Source: Diacronema lutheri
Lineage: Eukaryota > Haptophyta > Pavlovophyceae > Pavlovales > Pavlovaceae
Direction: 5' to 3'
Assembly (NCBI GenBank): GCA_019448385.1
Contig: JAGTXO010000052.1
Location: forward strand, 124,001-188,000
DNA length: 64,000 bases
Below are positions 22,814 to 33,560 of this stretch, in pieces (position 1 is the first letter of the stretch; the number at the start of each line of letters is the position of its first letter). A program made the translations under genes and the position numbers. The notes under the pieces were generated by a model. The model was not told the DNA's origin, ran no database searches, and saw nothing but the letters and a program-made list of their open reading frames with translations.

Positions 22814-24342
22814 ATGCCCAAGTCCATGGGCGGCTCGAGCGGGCGGCTCGGAGGCCAGCTCGGCAGTGCCGCGCGCAACAAGGCAGCCGCCAGCAAGGCC
22901 GTGCGGGTCGATGTCGTCCAAGCACCGCGAGGGCGTCTCTCGACGGGCTCGGCGGGGTCGGCGGAGTCGATGCGGGCGGCGGCGGGCCCGGCGCTAACAC
23001 CGTCGGACGCGTTCGCCTTCATGCAGCGGGCGATCGCTGACGGGCAGCAGGCGGCGGCGCTCGAGGCAGAGCTCGCCCGCGTCAAGGCAGAGCTCGACGT
23101 GCTCAAGGCGGCGGAGGCGGCGCGCTCGGCGCGCTTGCGGAGAGCGCTGTCGGCCGCGCCGGCCGGCCACACGCGCGGGCAGGGAGGGCTCTGCAGCCGC
23201 GCAAGCCACGGCTGTTCAAGCCGCACAAGATGGAGAAGCTCAACGCCGACGTGGGCTACTTCAAGGACGCCGAGGACTACCTGCAGTGGGACCTCACTCG
23301 CCTGCTCCCGACACCGCCGGGCGCGGCGGACGTGGCCGCCACGAGCAGCTCGGCCGCGTGCACGCAGGCAGCCGCGCCCGCAAGTGCGCTGGCGACTGAC
23401 CCCGCTGCGGCTGAACCCGTTGCGCTCGCACTCGCCGCGCCTAGCGCCGCGCCGGCGCCGCCAGCCTCGGCCTCCGCAGCTGACGCCGCCCCGCGCGTGC
23501 CTGGCCCCGCGCCTGTCCTCTCGCACTTTGACGGACGGGGCGCGGTGCACGATGAGCAGCGTGCGACCCAGCTTGCTATCGAAGAGGCCAGGCGCGACGT
23601 GGATAAGATCTTCGCGCTCAACCGTGTGCTCAACGACGTGCAGCAGCCAGCGGTGCCGCGGCCGACGGAGGCCATCGTCCGCACCAAGGCCGTGCGCGCC
23701 AACAATATGTACCGCTGCATCGTCGGCTCCGACGAGTTCACGGCCGCGAGGGCGACGGTGGCGGGCGCTGCGATCAGCAACACCGCCAAGAAGGCGGCCA
23801 CCGCGGCCAAGTTCTGGGCCAAGCACCGCGAGGCCGTGCTGGCGGCGGAAGCCGATCTCGAGGCAGCCGGCGGCGACCTGACCAAGCTGACCAACGCTGC
23901 GCTAAAGGCGCTCGTCACCTCGCGCACCGGGCGCATCTCCAAGGCCAAAGTCAAGAACGAGGGCGAGTTGCCCGCCGAGGTGATTGCGGCTCTGGGCGCG
24001 AGCGACACGACAATCATGCCCGAGGTGGTGTCGCCCGCGCTCGCCGGAATCGGCAGCTCTGTCGTCGCGCGCTGCTGCCCGTCGTGCGACATGATGCTTG
24101 TCGCGGGTCTGCCTGCGCCCGACGAGAATGGCCACATCTGGTGCGACGAGTGCGGAGGGGCCCTCAGCGTCGATGAGTCCGCGCCTGAAATCTGTTTCTG
24201 GCTGCATCAGCATGCGGCCGCGACCGCGCCCGCGGCCACGGGCACCTGCCGCCAGCCGCCTGCCGCTGAGTGCCGGCCGGCTGCGCATGAGCGGTTGCGC
24301 AGCATACTAGCGGCTCATTGGTGGTCGAGTCGTGGTCCTTGA
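22814..24342 (+). CDS. Element-borne zinc-ribbon protein, unknown function
   Basis: The frame from ATG 22814 encodes a Ser/Gly-rich start and a short coiled coil (AAALEAELARVKAELDVLKA). Near 23100-23196 coding moves to another frame, PRKPRLFKPHKMEKLNADVGYF onward (from 23197). Either a small intron ending in CTGCAG at 23196 or a frameshift joins them. The second part has an Ala/Pro-rich spacer, a helical region (IEEARRDVDKIFALNRVLNDV), a SAP-like segment (LKALVTSRTGRISKAKVKNE) and a zinc ribbon CCPSC...WCDEC near the end. These suggest DNA binding, but no transposase catalytic core is visible. It is enclosed by the element's TIRs. Confidence 0.55.
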
Positions 24343-24540
24343 GCACTCTATGTTCGCTCTGTGTGGACTCGGCGAGGAGCCACGCGCAAGCAGCGCGTTC
24401 ACGACTTCACGTGCGCCGCGTGACAGTGTCCACGCTCGACCACCACCACGACGGTGCGCGCGCGGCTGCGCGTGGCAGGCGCATCTTGCGTGGCCTCCGA
24501 GCGGTTCATTGGTGGTCGAGTCGCCGCCCTTGAGCGCTCT
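24311..24540 (+). repeat. Pair of 39-bp direct repeats in the element
   Basis: Imperfect copies at 24311-24349 and 24502-24540 share TCATTGGTGGTCGAGTCG and TTGAGC(A/G)CTCT. The stop codon of the element's protein lies in the first copy. They may be subterminal binding sites for a transposase. Confidence 0.75.
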
Positions 24541-24817
24541 GCATGAAGCTGGGAAGAGGAGCGCGCTCAGCGCGCGCCATGCGCGCGCCCGGTCAGTGTT
24601 GGCCCAGAGGAGATTTTTTGGGTCAGTTTGGGCGTGCTGTCGCGGCGCGAGGTGAGCTCGGTGGCCGAGTTCGCCAGCGGCAAAGTTAGCGAGACGGACG
24701 TGCCCAAGCCGTTGCCGAAAGCGCGAGGTCTCACGCCCAGCCGGACGGGCGTCAGCCATGCTGGCGTTGCGACTGGTTTTGGCGGTTATCGTGGGCCAAT
24801 ACTAGCCGAACCCCCCA

Positions 24818-25303
24818 TAATCAGTTTTCACTGATCGCGCGCTTTCATCATCTCCCAAGACATGGACACCGTCCTGAGGAGTCATCACTCACCAGGCACA
24901 ATGTCGAGCGCAAAAACAGGACGGATGCGCACGCGTAGAGGACGACAAGCGACACTGCTGTGCAAAGCGCATGCTCGTGCAGTAGCAGCTCCTCAGATCG
25001 CCGCTCTTCTTCATGGTCCGCGGCTGCCTGCTCAGTTGCAACGAGCGTCTCAGCGTCTGGCCGCTCCGGCGGCGTTCCGCCCACGGCGCACGGCACCTCG
25101 AGCCGACACGCGCCTCGGTCCCCAACAACGACGCGTCGGCGTTGCAAGCAGTGCGTCGAAGCGAGCGCATCGTCCACTGTCGACTCAATGTCACCGTTGA
25201 CCTCGTGCTGGCCATCCTCGCTGCGTCGCATCACGGCAACGGCGACGGTGACGACGGCGAGCTCAGAAATTGTCGCCGTTTGGAGTTGATTAGAAGAATG
25301 ATG
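24818..25303. other. Spacer with one doubtful small minus-strand frame
   Basis: 486 bp between the TIR element and the carrier gene. A minus-strand frame (24848-25231, about 127 residues) ends in a hydrophobic segment (CTAVSLVVLYACASVLFL), which could be a small membrane protein. Overlapping frames in other phases are equally open and nothing is recognised, so I do not call it a gene. Confidence 0.3.
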
Positions 25304-26623
25304 CTATTTTTTCTCCGCGCGATCCGTCCCGGCCCCGCCCACAAGCACGCCCTCAAAATACTTCCACGCGATGGAGAACATGGCGCCCTGCAGCCCGTTG
25401 GCGATGAGCTTGGAGCCAAGCCCGCGCAAAAAGACGCCCTGCAGCCCGTCTGTCGCGACGACGCGCCGCACGGCTTCAACGTAGCTAATCGGCTCGGCCG
25501 ACGTCTGCTTGGTTGTCTTGATCACGCGCAGCGAGTTGGAGACGGTGTCGCTCACGGCGACTGCACAAAAGCCGATCGACGCGAGGCGGACGAGCGAGAG
25601 CAGCCGCGCGCCGTCAGCCGCCGGGTCGAGGGCGGGCAGCGCCGAGTCGAGAAAGTGATATGTCAGCCTAAAGGCGCGCAGATCGACGCAAAGGCGGACC
25701 GGAGGCGCGCGGCGCGCCGGCCGGCTCGCGGGGCGGGCGGGGGGGAAGTGAGCGCGCGCGCGCGTCCGCGCGCTCCGCGACGCGCACGCGCCGCACCACC
25801 ACGGGTAGCTGCCAGCAAAGGATGTGGCCGCGGCGGCGAGCGAGCCCTCCCACAGCGTGCCCGGCCCGTTCTCCTCGACGCGCCCGCGCAGCGTCTGCAG
25901 CGCGCTCTTCCCTTCGACCTGCAGCGACGTCTTGACGGTGTCGATGGGCATCCAGACCGTGCGCCACGCGGCGCCCACGATCGAAGGCGCAACCTGCGCG
26001 CGCGCCAGACGAGCGCGGCGCGCGCGCCTCGAGTGGGCCGCCGACGGGCGTGCGGGCGGCGCTCCGGCGCTCGCGCGCGCAAGCGTGCGGACACACACCT
26101 GGCGTACGAACGGCGGCAGCCCGGCGGAGAGCGCAAACGCGTCAAGCAGGATGGGCACGCCCGTATTGGCTGCAACGTCACCGAAGCGCGTGAGCGGCGC
26201 CTGCACCAGCGCGAACGGCAGCCCTTGGTACAGCCTGCCCACCCCACCCTCGCGCCACAGCGTCGAGAGCGCCTGCGCCGCCGAGCCGCCATTCCGGTAC
26301 TGGTAGTTAATCGTCGTGCGCATCCACATGAGGGCAAGCACCTGCACGGCGGAGGCGGCCGCGCCGGATGCGCCGCCGCCCAGCGCGGCGCGCCCCGCCT
26401 TGCTCAGGATCGCCGGCACGTCCACCGAGGCCGCCGCCACCGCTGCGAGCTCGGCTGAACTCGGGTCGACCATCGCCAGCGCGGCGCGACGGCGCGGCGG
26501 CAACGTGCGATCAGCGGGCGCGCCGAGGCGCCGCCGCTGCGGCCCGCAGGCCGATGGGCGCGCCGTCGTGAGCCCGCCGACGATGAGGCACGTGAGCAGC
26601 AGGCATCTCGATAGCGCCGCCAT
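25304..26623 (-). CDS. Mitochondrial-carrier-family protein with signal-like leader (possibly plastid)
   Basis: Exons (minus strand): 26623-26099, 25993-25797, 25667-25304; phases fit and give 361 residues. It starts with a signal-peptide-like segment (MAALSRCLLLTCLIVGGLTTA) and then an Arg/Pro/Ala-rich stretch, the bipartite arrangement used for plastid import in complex algae. Carrier features follow: GGGASGAAASAVQVLALMWMRTTINY, LWREGGVGRLYQGLPFAL, VWMPIDTVKTSLQVEG (the PxDxxKxxxQ signature), and near the end GLQGVFLRGLGSKLIANGLQGAMF. Only one complete signature is obvious, so it is a divergent member; substrate unknown. Introns of 105 and 129 nt are multiples of three. Confidence 0.8.
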   Translation of the reverse strand: MAALSRCLLLTCLIVGGLTTARPSACGPQRRRLGAPADRTLPPRRRAALAMVDPSSAELAAVAAASVDVPAILSKAGRAALGGGASGAAASAVQVLALMWMRTTINYQYRNGGSAAQALSTLWREGGVGRLYQGLPFALVQAPLTRFGDVAANTGVPILLDAFALSAGLPPFVRQVCVRTLARASAGAPPARPSAAHSRRARRARLARAQVAPSIVGAAWRTVWMPIDTVKTSLQVEGKSALQTLRGRVEENGPGTLWEGSLAAAATSFAGSYPWWCGACASRSARTRARAHFPPARPASRPARRAPPVRLCVDLRAFRLTYHFLDSALPALDPAADGARLLSLVRLASIGFCAVAVSDTVSNSLRVIKTTKQTSAEPISYVEAVRRVVATDGLQGVFLRGLGSKLIANGLQGAMFSIAWKYFEGVLVGGAGTDRAEKK

Positions 26624-26970
26624 CGTGGGGCTACTCTTGGTTGTGAGGTTGTGGCTCTCCTTGCGCCCGTTTTTCGGAGCGATGTATAGTTTGAGGAGGA
26701 AAGTGCAGGAAGCGTGAAGTTTTCCTACCTCCTCACGGATCCCCGCGGATGGAGAGCCGGAGCGCTCCCGAGCGGAGCGCCGCTCTCCCCAACGCGTTCG
26801 CCGGCTTTAGCGGGCGCGCCGCCCTCTCTTTTGAGCCCGGTTGCCAGATCGAGCTCCCTCCCTTCGACTTTGGCGCGCACTTGGTCCGTGCATAGTGCCA
26901 CGCGACCGCGCCGCGTGGTCGGCGCGCCGCCCGGCGGCGTGCGCGTTGTGCTTGTTGCGCATTCTCAGCC
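26624..26970. other. Divergent intergenic region
   Basis: 347 bp between the carrier start codon and the next plus-strand gene. The first 90 bp are AT-richer (around 26640-26720) and probably contain the promoter area. No recognisable motif. Confidence 0.4.
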
Positions 26971-29335
26971 ATGTTCGCGCTCGCTCTGGCGCCCACCGCG
27001 CAGCTCAACTGGCCGCGCGCGCGCGCGCCGCGCCCGCTCGTCCGCCGCGCACAGCGCCCCCGCGTGATGGTCCACACCCACGTGCTCCCGCCGTCGAGCG
27101 CGCCGTTCTCGACCTCGCCGCACCAGTACGCCACACCTGTTAGCGAGCGTTCGCCGCCGCTCTCTTCGCACGCCGCACCGCTCCCGCCTATCGGCTTCTT
27201 GCCCGCGTGGGCGGGCGCGCCGGCCGACGGCGGCCACGCGCTGCGCCTGCTCGAGGAGGACGGCTGCGGTGGTGGGCACTGGTCGCAGCGCAAGTCGGAG
27301 ACCGGCGCGCCGCTCACCACCGCTTCTGTTACCGCCAACTGCCAGTGGCTCGGCCGGTGCGCGCGGGTGGCGCGCCGACGCCACGTGACACGGCCCTTGT
27401 CAAGCGTGACTGCGCGAAGCGCGGCACGGCCACGCCTGCGCACGCCGCGCGTGGCGCAAGGCGGGCGCCGCAGCTCACACGCGCAGCGTGCGCGGCCGCA
27501 TACGCGCGCCCACCGTGCGCAGTACGGTGCGCGTGACGCGCGGCAAGGGCGAGGGTGTGCACGGTATCGTTCAGAAGTCAGGGCACGGCTTCTACCACGT
27601 ACGCGCGGACAGCGGCGCGAGCTTCATGAAGCGCTCGCACGAGATCGAGCTCATCGACGGAGGCAAGCTCCGGCCCAAAGCGCCGCGCTCGTCCGCACCA
27701 AGTGGCACCGCGCGCCGCACGCAGGCGCCGTCGCCGACCACGCAGCCGTGTGCAGGCCAGGCCGCTAACGCGTGCTTGGCCTGCCCGCCGCCGATCGGCT
27801 CGGGGGCGTCCGTATCGCTGGCTGCCATTGCCACCAACGGCGCCGCGCGCAGCGGCAGCGGCCTCGTGCAGCACACGCCGCGCTCGCTGAGCCCGTCCGC
27901 CGTCGCACAGTTCTCGCCGGCCGTGAGGCGCGACGGCTCGTCTGTGCTCCGCTCGGCAAGCGCGCTCGACTGCCACGCAGCGGCAGCGGCGAGCTGCGCG
28001 GGTCCGCGCGCGCCCCTTCTCGTCCACGCCGCACGCCCAAGCTGTACCGCGAGCGTTGCCATCGCCGACGGCCCGCCGCCGCCGCCGCCCTCGCCGATTG
28101 GCTTCTGGCCGACGACCGCGCACGCGCGCGCCGACGTGCCGGCGGACGCGCCGGCCTGCGCGAACGGAGTGCGCTGCGAGGAGTGCGACGCGCCGCACGG
28201 CGGCGCGTTTGGCTCGGGCCGCTTTTGCTCCAAGTCATGCGGCGCGCGCTATGCCGTGCGCGCACGCGCGGCCTGCGCAAGCGCCGAAATGCGCGAGCTC
28301 GGGCTTGCAGGCCGCGAGCCGGGCGCACTATCGCTCGGCCCAGCGAGCGCCGGTGCGCAGCTACTGCGCCACAGCCTGCCGATGCACGGCGCGCGCTGCG
28401 CGAGCGGCTGGCCAGCGCGCGCTGCTGCACACGAGGGCGACGGTGAGTACGCTGGTGGCGGATACGGCGCCGGAAGAGGGGCGCTATTTGAGGTGTGTAG
28501 CAGCGGCATCGCGCCTTCAAAATGCCCCCCCCCCCCCCCCCCCGCCCGCCGCCTGCGCCTGCCATCACGTGGGCGAAGTCGTGGTGGAAGCTCATGCGCG
28601 CCCTCCGACGCAGCACCAGCGCACCAGTATCCGCTCACCGCCCCTTCGCCCTGCCCCCCCCCCCCCCCTCCCCCCCCCCCCCCCCCCTTCCCCCCCCTCC
28701 CCCGCGTGCGCCCCACGTGCGCCCTTGGCCCGCCTGTTGCCCAGCTTGACCCTGGCAGCCGAAGGGCGCGTGGTGCAAAACCGGTGACAGCCAGCGAACT
28801 GGGCGCCGCATGCGCTTCAAATACCACCTGCGTGCAGCTTGTCCCGGCGTACGCGCACGGTTCGGCGCTGCTGCCGGGTTGCGCCGAGGCGGCACGCGAT
28901 GAGCTGGAGAGCCGCCTGCTGGCACGAGTTGTCGCGGCGGCATCTGAGCTCGCCGCACGAGCGGGCCGGGGACCGCCTGCCGCGGGCGGCGCATCGATGA
29001 GCGCAGCACAGTGCGCCGCCGGCCCGTGCGGAGGCGACTCCGACTCGACCGCTGACGGTGGTGAGTCCTCGGAGGACTCAGAGGCGACCCTCGCAGCACA
29101 CGCCCTCGTGCGCTTCGCATCCAGCATGGCGCGAGACCGTGCCGGCGGTGTGGGCGCCACTCAAGCGGGCTGCGGCGCAGAGACGTGCTTTCCAAGCTTG
29201 TCGCGCGCTCTACCTGCAACGCGGCAGCCGCGCATGATGCAACACTCGGACTCGCAGGTGAGGCGCCCCCACCTTCGCCGCGCCGCCACCTCACGCGCGG
29301 ACCTACCTGATCACCTTAATCGCCTGGTTGCATAA
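26971..29335 (+). CDS. Putative zinc-finger protein with KOW/Tudor-like N-domain (3' model uncertain)
   Basis: Exon 1, 26971-27356, begins MFALALAPTAQLNWPRARA. A GTGCGC donor and an acceptor ending at 27486 join it in phase to 27487 onward. The second exon carries a basic beta-rich module (VRVTRGKGEGVHGIVQKSG, then GFYHVRADSGASFMKRSHEI), resembling a small Tudor or KOW fold, and later a Cys cluster (CEEC, then FGSGRFCSKSC). A Pro-rich unit containing PIGFxP occurs in both exons. From about 28440 the frame passes through C homopolymers that are more likely intronic (GGTGAGTA at 28445 is a good donor). The final segment, ELESRLLARVVAAASELAAR then an acidic stretch, may be the last exon. Function unknown. 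Confidence 0.5.
28525..28703 (+). repeat. Two C-rich homopolymer tracts
   Basis: Nineteen C at 28525-28543, and an almost pure C tract with few T at 28654-28703. Both lie on the sense strand of the putative zinc-finger gene, likely in intron. Confidence 0.9.
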
Positions 29336-29569
29336 CGTTGCCCCCGCTCCCGTGCGTCCCCGTCGTGTGCGCGCCCATCACCTTCAGATGGAGTCGCGCT
29401 CATGCTTGACGCGTGCGGCAAGCAACTGGCGTGCATCCCCTCGGCCAGGCGCAGATGAGATGGGCGTGGACGCGCAAACGCGCAAGAAGCGCTGCGTAGT
29501 GTAAGGCAACAGGAGCGGGGAACTGGCTACTGTGGCAGAAACAGCATTTGATGTTGTAGTCCGCAGACG

Positions 29570-29613
29570 CTCTGAGGATATTCCCATGGCCATTGGAAGT
29601 GCGATCCTCAGAG
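29570..29613. repeat. Perfect 10-bp inverted repeat (hairpin)
   Basis: CTCTGAGGAT at 29570-29579 and ATCCTCAGAG at 29604-29613, with a 24-nt loop containing CCATGGCCATTGG. No U tract follows, and no gene end is recognised nearby. Confidence 0.8.
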
Positions 29614-29677
29614 CTTTTGCAACTTCAATTGCAATTGCGATTGGAGTTGCGATTCTCGGAGCTTGACGTGTCTAACG

Positions 29678-30008
29678 CCCCCCCCCCCCCCCCCCCCCCT
29701 TCACCGCATGCTTCTTACGGGCTGCAGGGCATATATTGTCCAAAAATCACTCAGCATGAGCTCAGCATTTCAAGTTTAAGTTGACAAGCCCCTGCTCGCG
29801 AACCTTTCTGTCTTGTCTACCTTGGCCTGCAAATTGCCCATGTGGCACGCTTCATGAAGGCGCCTCGCGACTTTGGAAATAAGTAACGTCAAGCTCCTCT
29901 CCCTTCCAATGGCCATGGCCTACCAACGGGACAGGCCAGGCCCTCCTCCCCTTCCCCCCCGCCCCCCCTCCCCTCCCCCCCCCCCCCCCCCCGCCCCCCC
30001 CCTCCCCA
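29678..30008 (+). repeat. Two C homopolymer tracts
   Basis: Twenty-two C at 29678-29699, and a C-rich tract with scattered T/G at about 29955-30008. Both in gene-poor DNA. Confidence 0.9.
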
Positions 30009-32099
30009 TGAGCGATATGTTTTTCGGGCTGCAAAGCATGCATCGCGCGTGCAGTATTCAAAACGCTCTCCTCTCAGCAATGCGCAGAGTGTTGTATTCT
30101 CAGCACAGCAAAAATAGAATTGCGGCCTTGATGCTTTCGCCAGATGCGTGCTTTTGCAGCGTCGCTTGTTGGCATTATGCTCGCAGGCGGGCCCTCAGCA
30201 GGACTTCTTTAGGGAGCCTGAACTCTTCGAATGGGATGATGGCAGGGTTAAACCTCGCGCTCACGCCGCTCAGCCGCCGCAGACCTCACGCGCGCATGCC
30301 GCGCCGCCCACCGTCGCAGGAGTCCTAGCGAAGGGATTGTGAATCCGTCAGATCTTCGTAAGGAGAGCGGCGCGCGCGCGGAGCGAGCGACGGCGAGTGA
30401 TGCAGCTTTGAAGTCGTCAAATTTGCAAGAACACGACGAGCCGCCGCGACCTCGGCCGCTGCGCCCGCAAAGAGCGAGCGACCCGTCGTTGGCAAAACGG
30501 CAGCCAGTTCCTTACCCATAATTTGCGTCATTGGCACGATCGCTCAGACGATCGACGTTGTGTTTTTGGCAGAGCTGCTTATGCACGTTTCAATATATTA
30601 TAATCTTTCAGTATGATGTTGGTAAGCTTCGTGCTCTTTAATATCTGCATGCCAGTTATCTACGAAACAGCCGGCTCTACCTTTTAGGCCCGTTCCCAGC
30701 GCACTTATGGGCTCGACAGGCGTTTCAAAACGTGGCGGATTTCCGCTTGATCGGGAAATGCCCTTCCGAGCAGGCAGACTACAAGTCGACTGTGAGTTGC
30801 GCGGAAAGGCGCAGTTCGCAACGACAGAGTTGAGTGCTAACCGCGTTCGCTCCCGCGCGCTCGCCCATCGATGGCCGCTGATCTATTGCTACACGCGCAA
30901 TGCGCGCGCACGCACGCACGCGTTTCGCCCACCTTCACTTGCAGCGGCGCTCGCTTACCCATCCACCCCACCATCTCGCAGGCCACGGCCCGCCCGTGCG
31001 CAACTGGCGGCATCTCGATCCCGATCGCGACAGGCGTGCTCGCGGACGCGTGCAATTATGCGACACGCTCCATGCCGCCTGCGTCCTTCATTCAATCTCT
31101 CCGTCGCTCGACGACTTTGTCATCGGTTCCGGCGGCCGCCGCGGAGGCGACATCGACGGCGGCGGCTTTGACGGCGACATCATCTGTGGCACCGACCTCT
31201 TCTGCGGCTCTTACATAGGTGGTGGCAAGAAGCCTGGGGCCGCTATCGCCGCCAATACGCCGAAGTCAAGTATGCTGACTTCTGGCGGCAAGCGCACGCC
31301 AAAGCCGGCGCCGGCCGATTACTGCAAACCAGTCGCGAAAGGCCGCCGCTTTCACAAAATTTGCATGGCGCAGCTCGCGTTGGTGGGGTGCTTGCCGGAC
31401 GTGCTCTCTGTGGATAAAGACCAGGGCCGCGGAGCAGGGCTGGCCTCGACAAGAACAAAGGAGTCTAAGGTGAGGTCGAGGGCGGCCCGATGGACGACAA
31501 ATCAACCCACCTGGAGAAGGAGTATTCCCTCCAAATGTCGAGGACATCGTCGACAACAACATCTAGTTGGTCGACTTTACGGCGACGTACCTTTCAGAGC
31601 AGGGCAGCGACTGTTACAACCCCAACTTGTTCCAGATGAAGCATCACAAGTTTGTGAAGAGCGAGTACACACCACGGCCGCGGGCGCGCATCCATTGTCC
31701 AGTTCATGGCGTGAAGCACAAATCAGCTGCCGTAGCGGGCGCGGGGGATTGCAGGTGCGGGCGCGCGCGTGCGCATACGCTGTCAAATGCGCGGGCTGCT
31801 CTCGGCACGCTGGTCGCGCGTGAGCAGTCGAAGTTGCAACGCGGTCATCGCGCATGGCGGCCGCGCGGGTTGCTGCGCTCACCTGCCGCCACGACCGCCG
31901 GCGCTGCGTGCGCGCACATGCTTGCGAGCGGGGACGGAAGAGCAGGCCGCGCGTGCGCGGTCGGCACGCGCGGTACGCGCGCCGGGTCAATTCGTAGTCG
32001 GGCGCACGCGAGCAAAAGCGGGTGCGCGGCCGAAGATGCCTAAGCTGCAGCATAAATCACCGGCAGCGTCGCAAGCACGTGCGCCGCCACGGGCTACCT

Positions 32100-33224
32100 G
32101 TCCGGCGACTGCTCGCACACTCGATGTTCGCGCAGTCGCCAAATTACTTGGCGAGGTGGTGGTCAAGCTTTAAGTAGCCTTTCACCTTGTTTATCCTCTT
32201 GCTCATTCTATCCGACGCGTCGTTTTGAATGTACACGAAGCTGTGCGACGCGTCTTGGGTCCTTCTTCATCGCGTCGTACCCATCGCGCATCTTGCAAGT
32301 CGCCCTGAGCATCTCAGCCTTGAACCCCGGAAGGTTGCTCGTGATGCTGCGGATTACGTCGACTCTGGAAATGAACTACGACATGAGCCAATGTCCGACC
32401 CATTGTCGTCCTGACCGTTCTCGGCGGAGCTGCAGGGAGCATCACTGCCGAGCTGGACATGGCCGAAAATGGCCTCGTCGTCGTCGACAGCGCGCACAGT
32501 CGCGACATCGGCATCACGTTGGCGAGCGACTTCCCGCCAAAATGCTCCTCTTGAAACACCAAATTCGCCGAGTCTCTTCCAAATATTTGCGCCGGCGACG
32601 GCTCGATTAAACCTTTCAGTTTTTTGTTCGTTCGATCGGCTTATTTACATATCGACGGCACGCCTGCTGGCCAAAAAGCCTTTGCGAGTCGTCGAAAATG
32701 CTCAGGTTGTGCCCTCAGTGAGAAGCACGGGAAATGCTGCAAGGCGTTGTATCTCTTTACAGGCCGAAGACGGGGATCCCAGTCTTCTGACTATTAAACT
32801 GCCAAATTGACGCCACGATGACGAAATCAGCTCGTTCGTCGAACCAAGGATCGATGGAATTTGGCCCCAAGTTACCCCTGGACAACCCTCTGTGTTGGAT
32901 CCCTTTGAGAAATAGTTAATGGCTGGGACGCCGGCGTCGATGCGCTTGTTGTGCGGGATGAAAATCTTCATGCGCTTGACGTAGTGGTTTAACGTGACCT
33001 CAACGCGGTGCGTGTCGAGCTGCCACGTCTTGTGCGCGCGCCGGGGCGCAACGGGAGGCCGCGCTTATACATTGAGGAAGTGCGACTGCTGCTTGTCGAT
33101 ATACACCTGCTTGTCGCTGTCCGACTGGACGACCCGAGTTGGTTGGCGGGCGGGTTGGTCAAGTTGCCGTGCTGCACGGCCACCACGTCAAACACGCGGT
33201 TCATCTGGCCAACGGCTGGGGGAA

Positions 33225-33278
<54 letters not shown>

Positions 33279-33560
33279 GGCTGGCGTCGTGTGCGCCGCG
33301 CCACGCATCAGCCAACGTGCTTTATCGTGTTTCCGTCACGAATTCGACGGGTATCACCGAAGGCTCGTCAACGATGCACTCGACGCCGACGACTCGTCAT
33401 CGGAGCGATCGGAGCCATTGTCGTTCAAATCGCGGCCGTCGGCAAGCGCGAAGAGCTTTGGATGTCCGTTTTAGAGCTCAAAGTCGAAGCCGTCGACGTT
33501 CATCCGGACATAGCAACGCACGTGCGTGGGTCTACCGCGAAAACAAGCGGCCATAATATC
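32100..33560 (-). pseudogene. Decayed minus-strand coding relic (unidentified)
   Basis: On the minus strand, protein-like stretches appear in alternating frames broken by stops: RPTHVRCYVRMNVDGFDFEL (about 33530), TWQLDTHRVEVTLNHYVKRM with KIFIPHNKRIDAGVPAINYF (about 33020-32900), AVDDDEAIFGHVQLGSD (about 32460) and HSFVYIQNDASDRMSKRINK (about 32220). The frame changes and stops suggest an old gene or mobile-element remnant. I cannot assign a family. Confidence 0.3.
33226..33277 (+). repeat. Poly-G tract, 52 nt
   Basis: Uninterrupted G run within the decayed region; it reads as C in the direction of the minus-strand relic. Confidence 0.95.

Larger units (their letters stand above)
22748..24817 (+). 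mobile_element. TIR element, 2070 bp, TA flanks, unclassified
   Basis: Perfect 25-bp terminal inverted repeats, 22748-22772 and 24793-24817, begin TGGGGGGTTCGGCTAG and end in GGCCC. Each is bordered by TA (22746-22747 and 24818-24819), as expected of an element inserting at TA like Tc1/mariner relatives; the left TA is ambiguous because it lies in an ATATAT run. Inside are one plus-strand coding region (22814-24342) with a zinc-ribbon protein and about 450 bp of non-coding DNA containing a 39-bp direct repeat. No DDE transposase is recognised, so the element is either non-autonomous with a cargo gene or belongs to a group I cannot name. Confidence 0.78.

Noticed and set aside
24848-25231. Small minus-strand frame with a hydrophobic segment
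   Set aside because: Overlapping frames are equally open, and there is no family or transcript evidence; left as spacer.
30707-31823. Two overlapping plus-strand frames in the gene-poor tract
   Set aside because: No recognisable domain, inconsistent composition, and interrupted frames; not supportable as genes.
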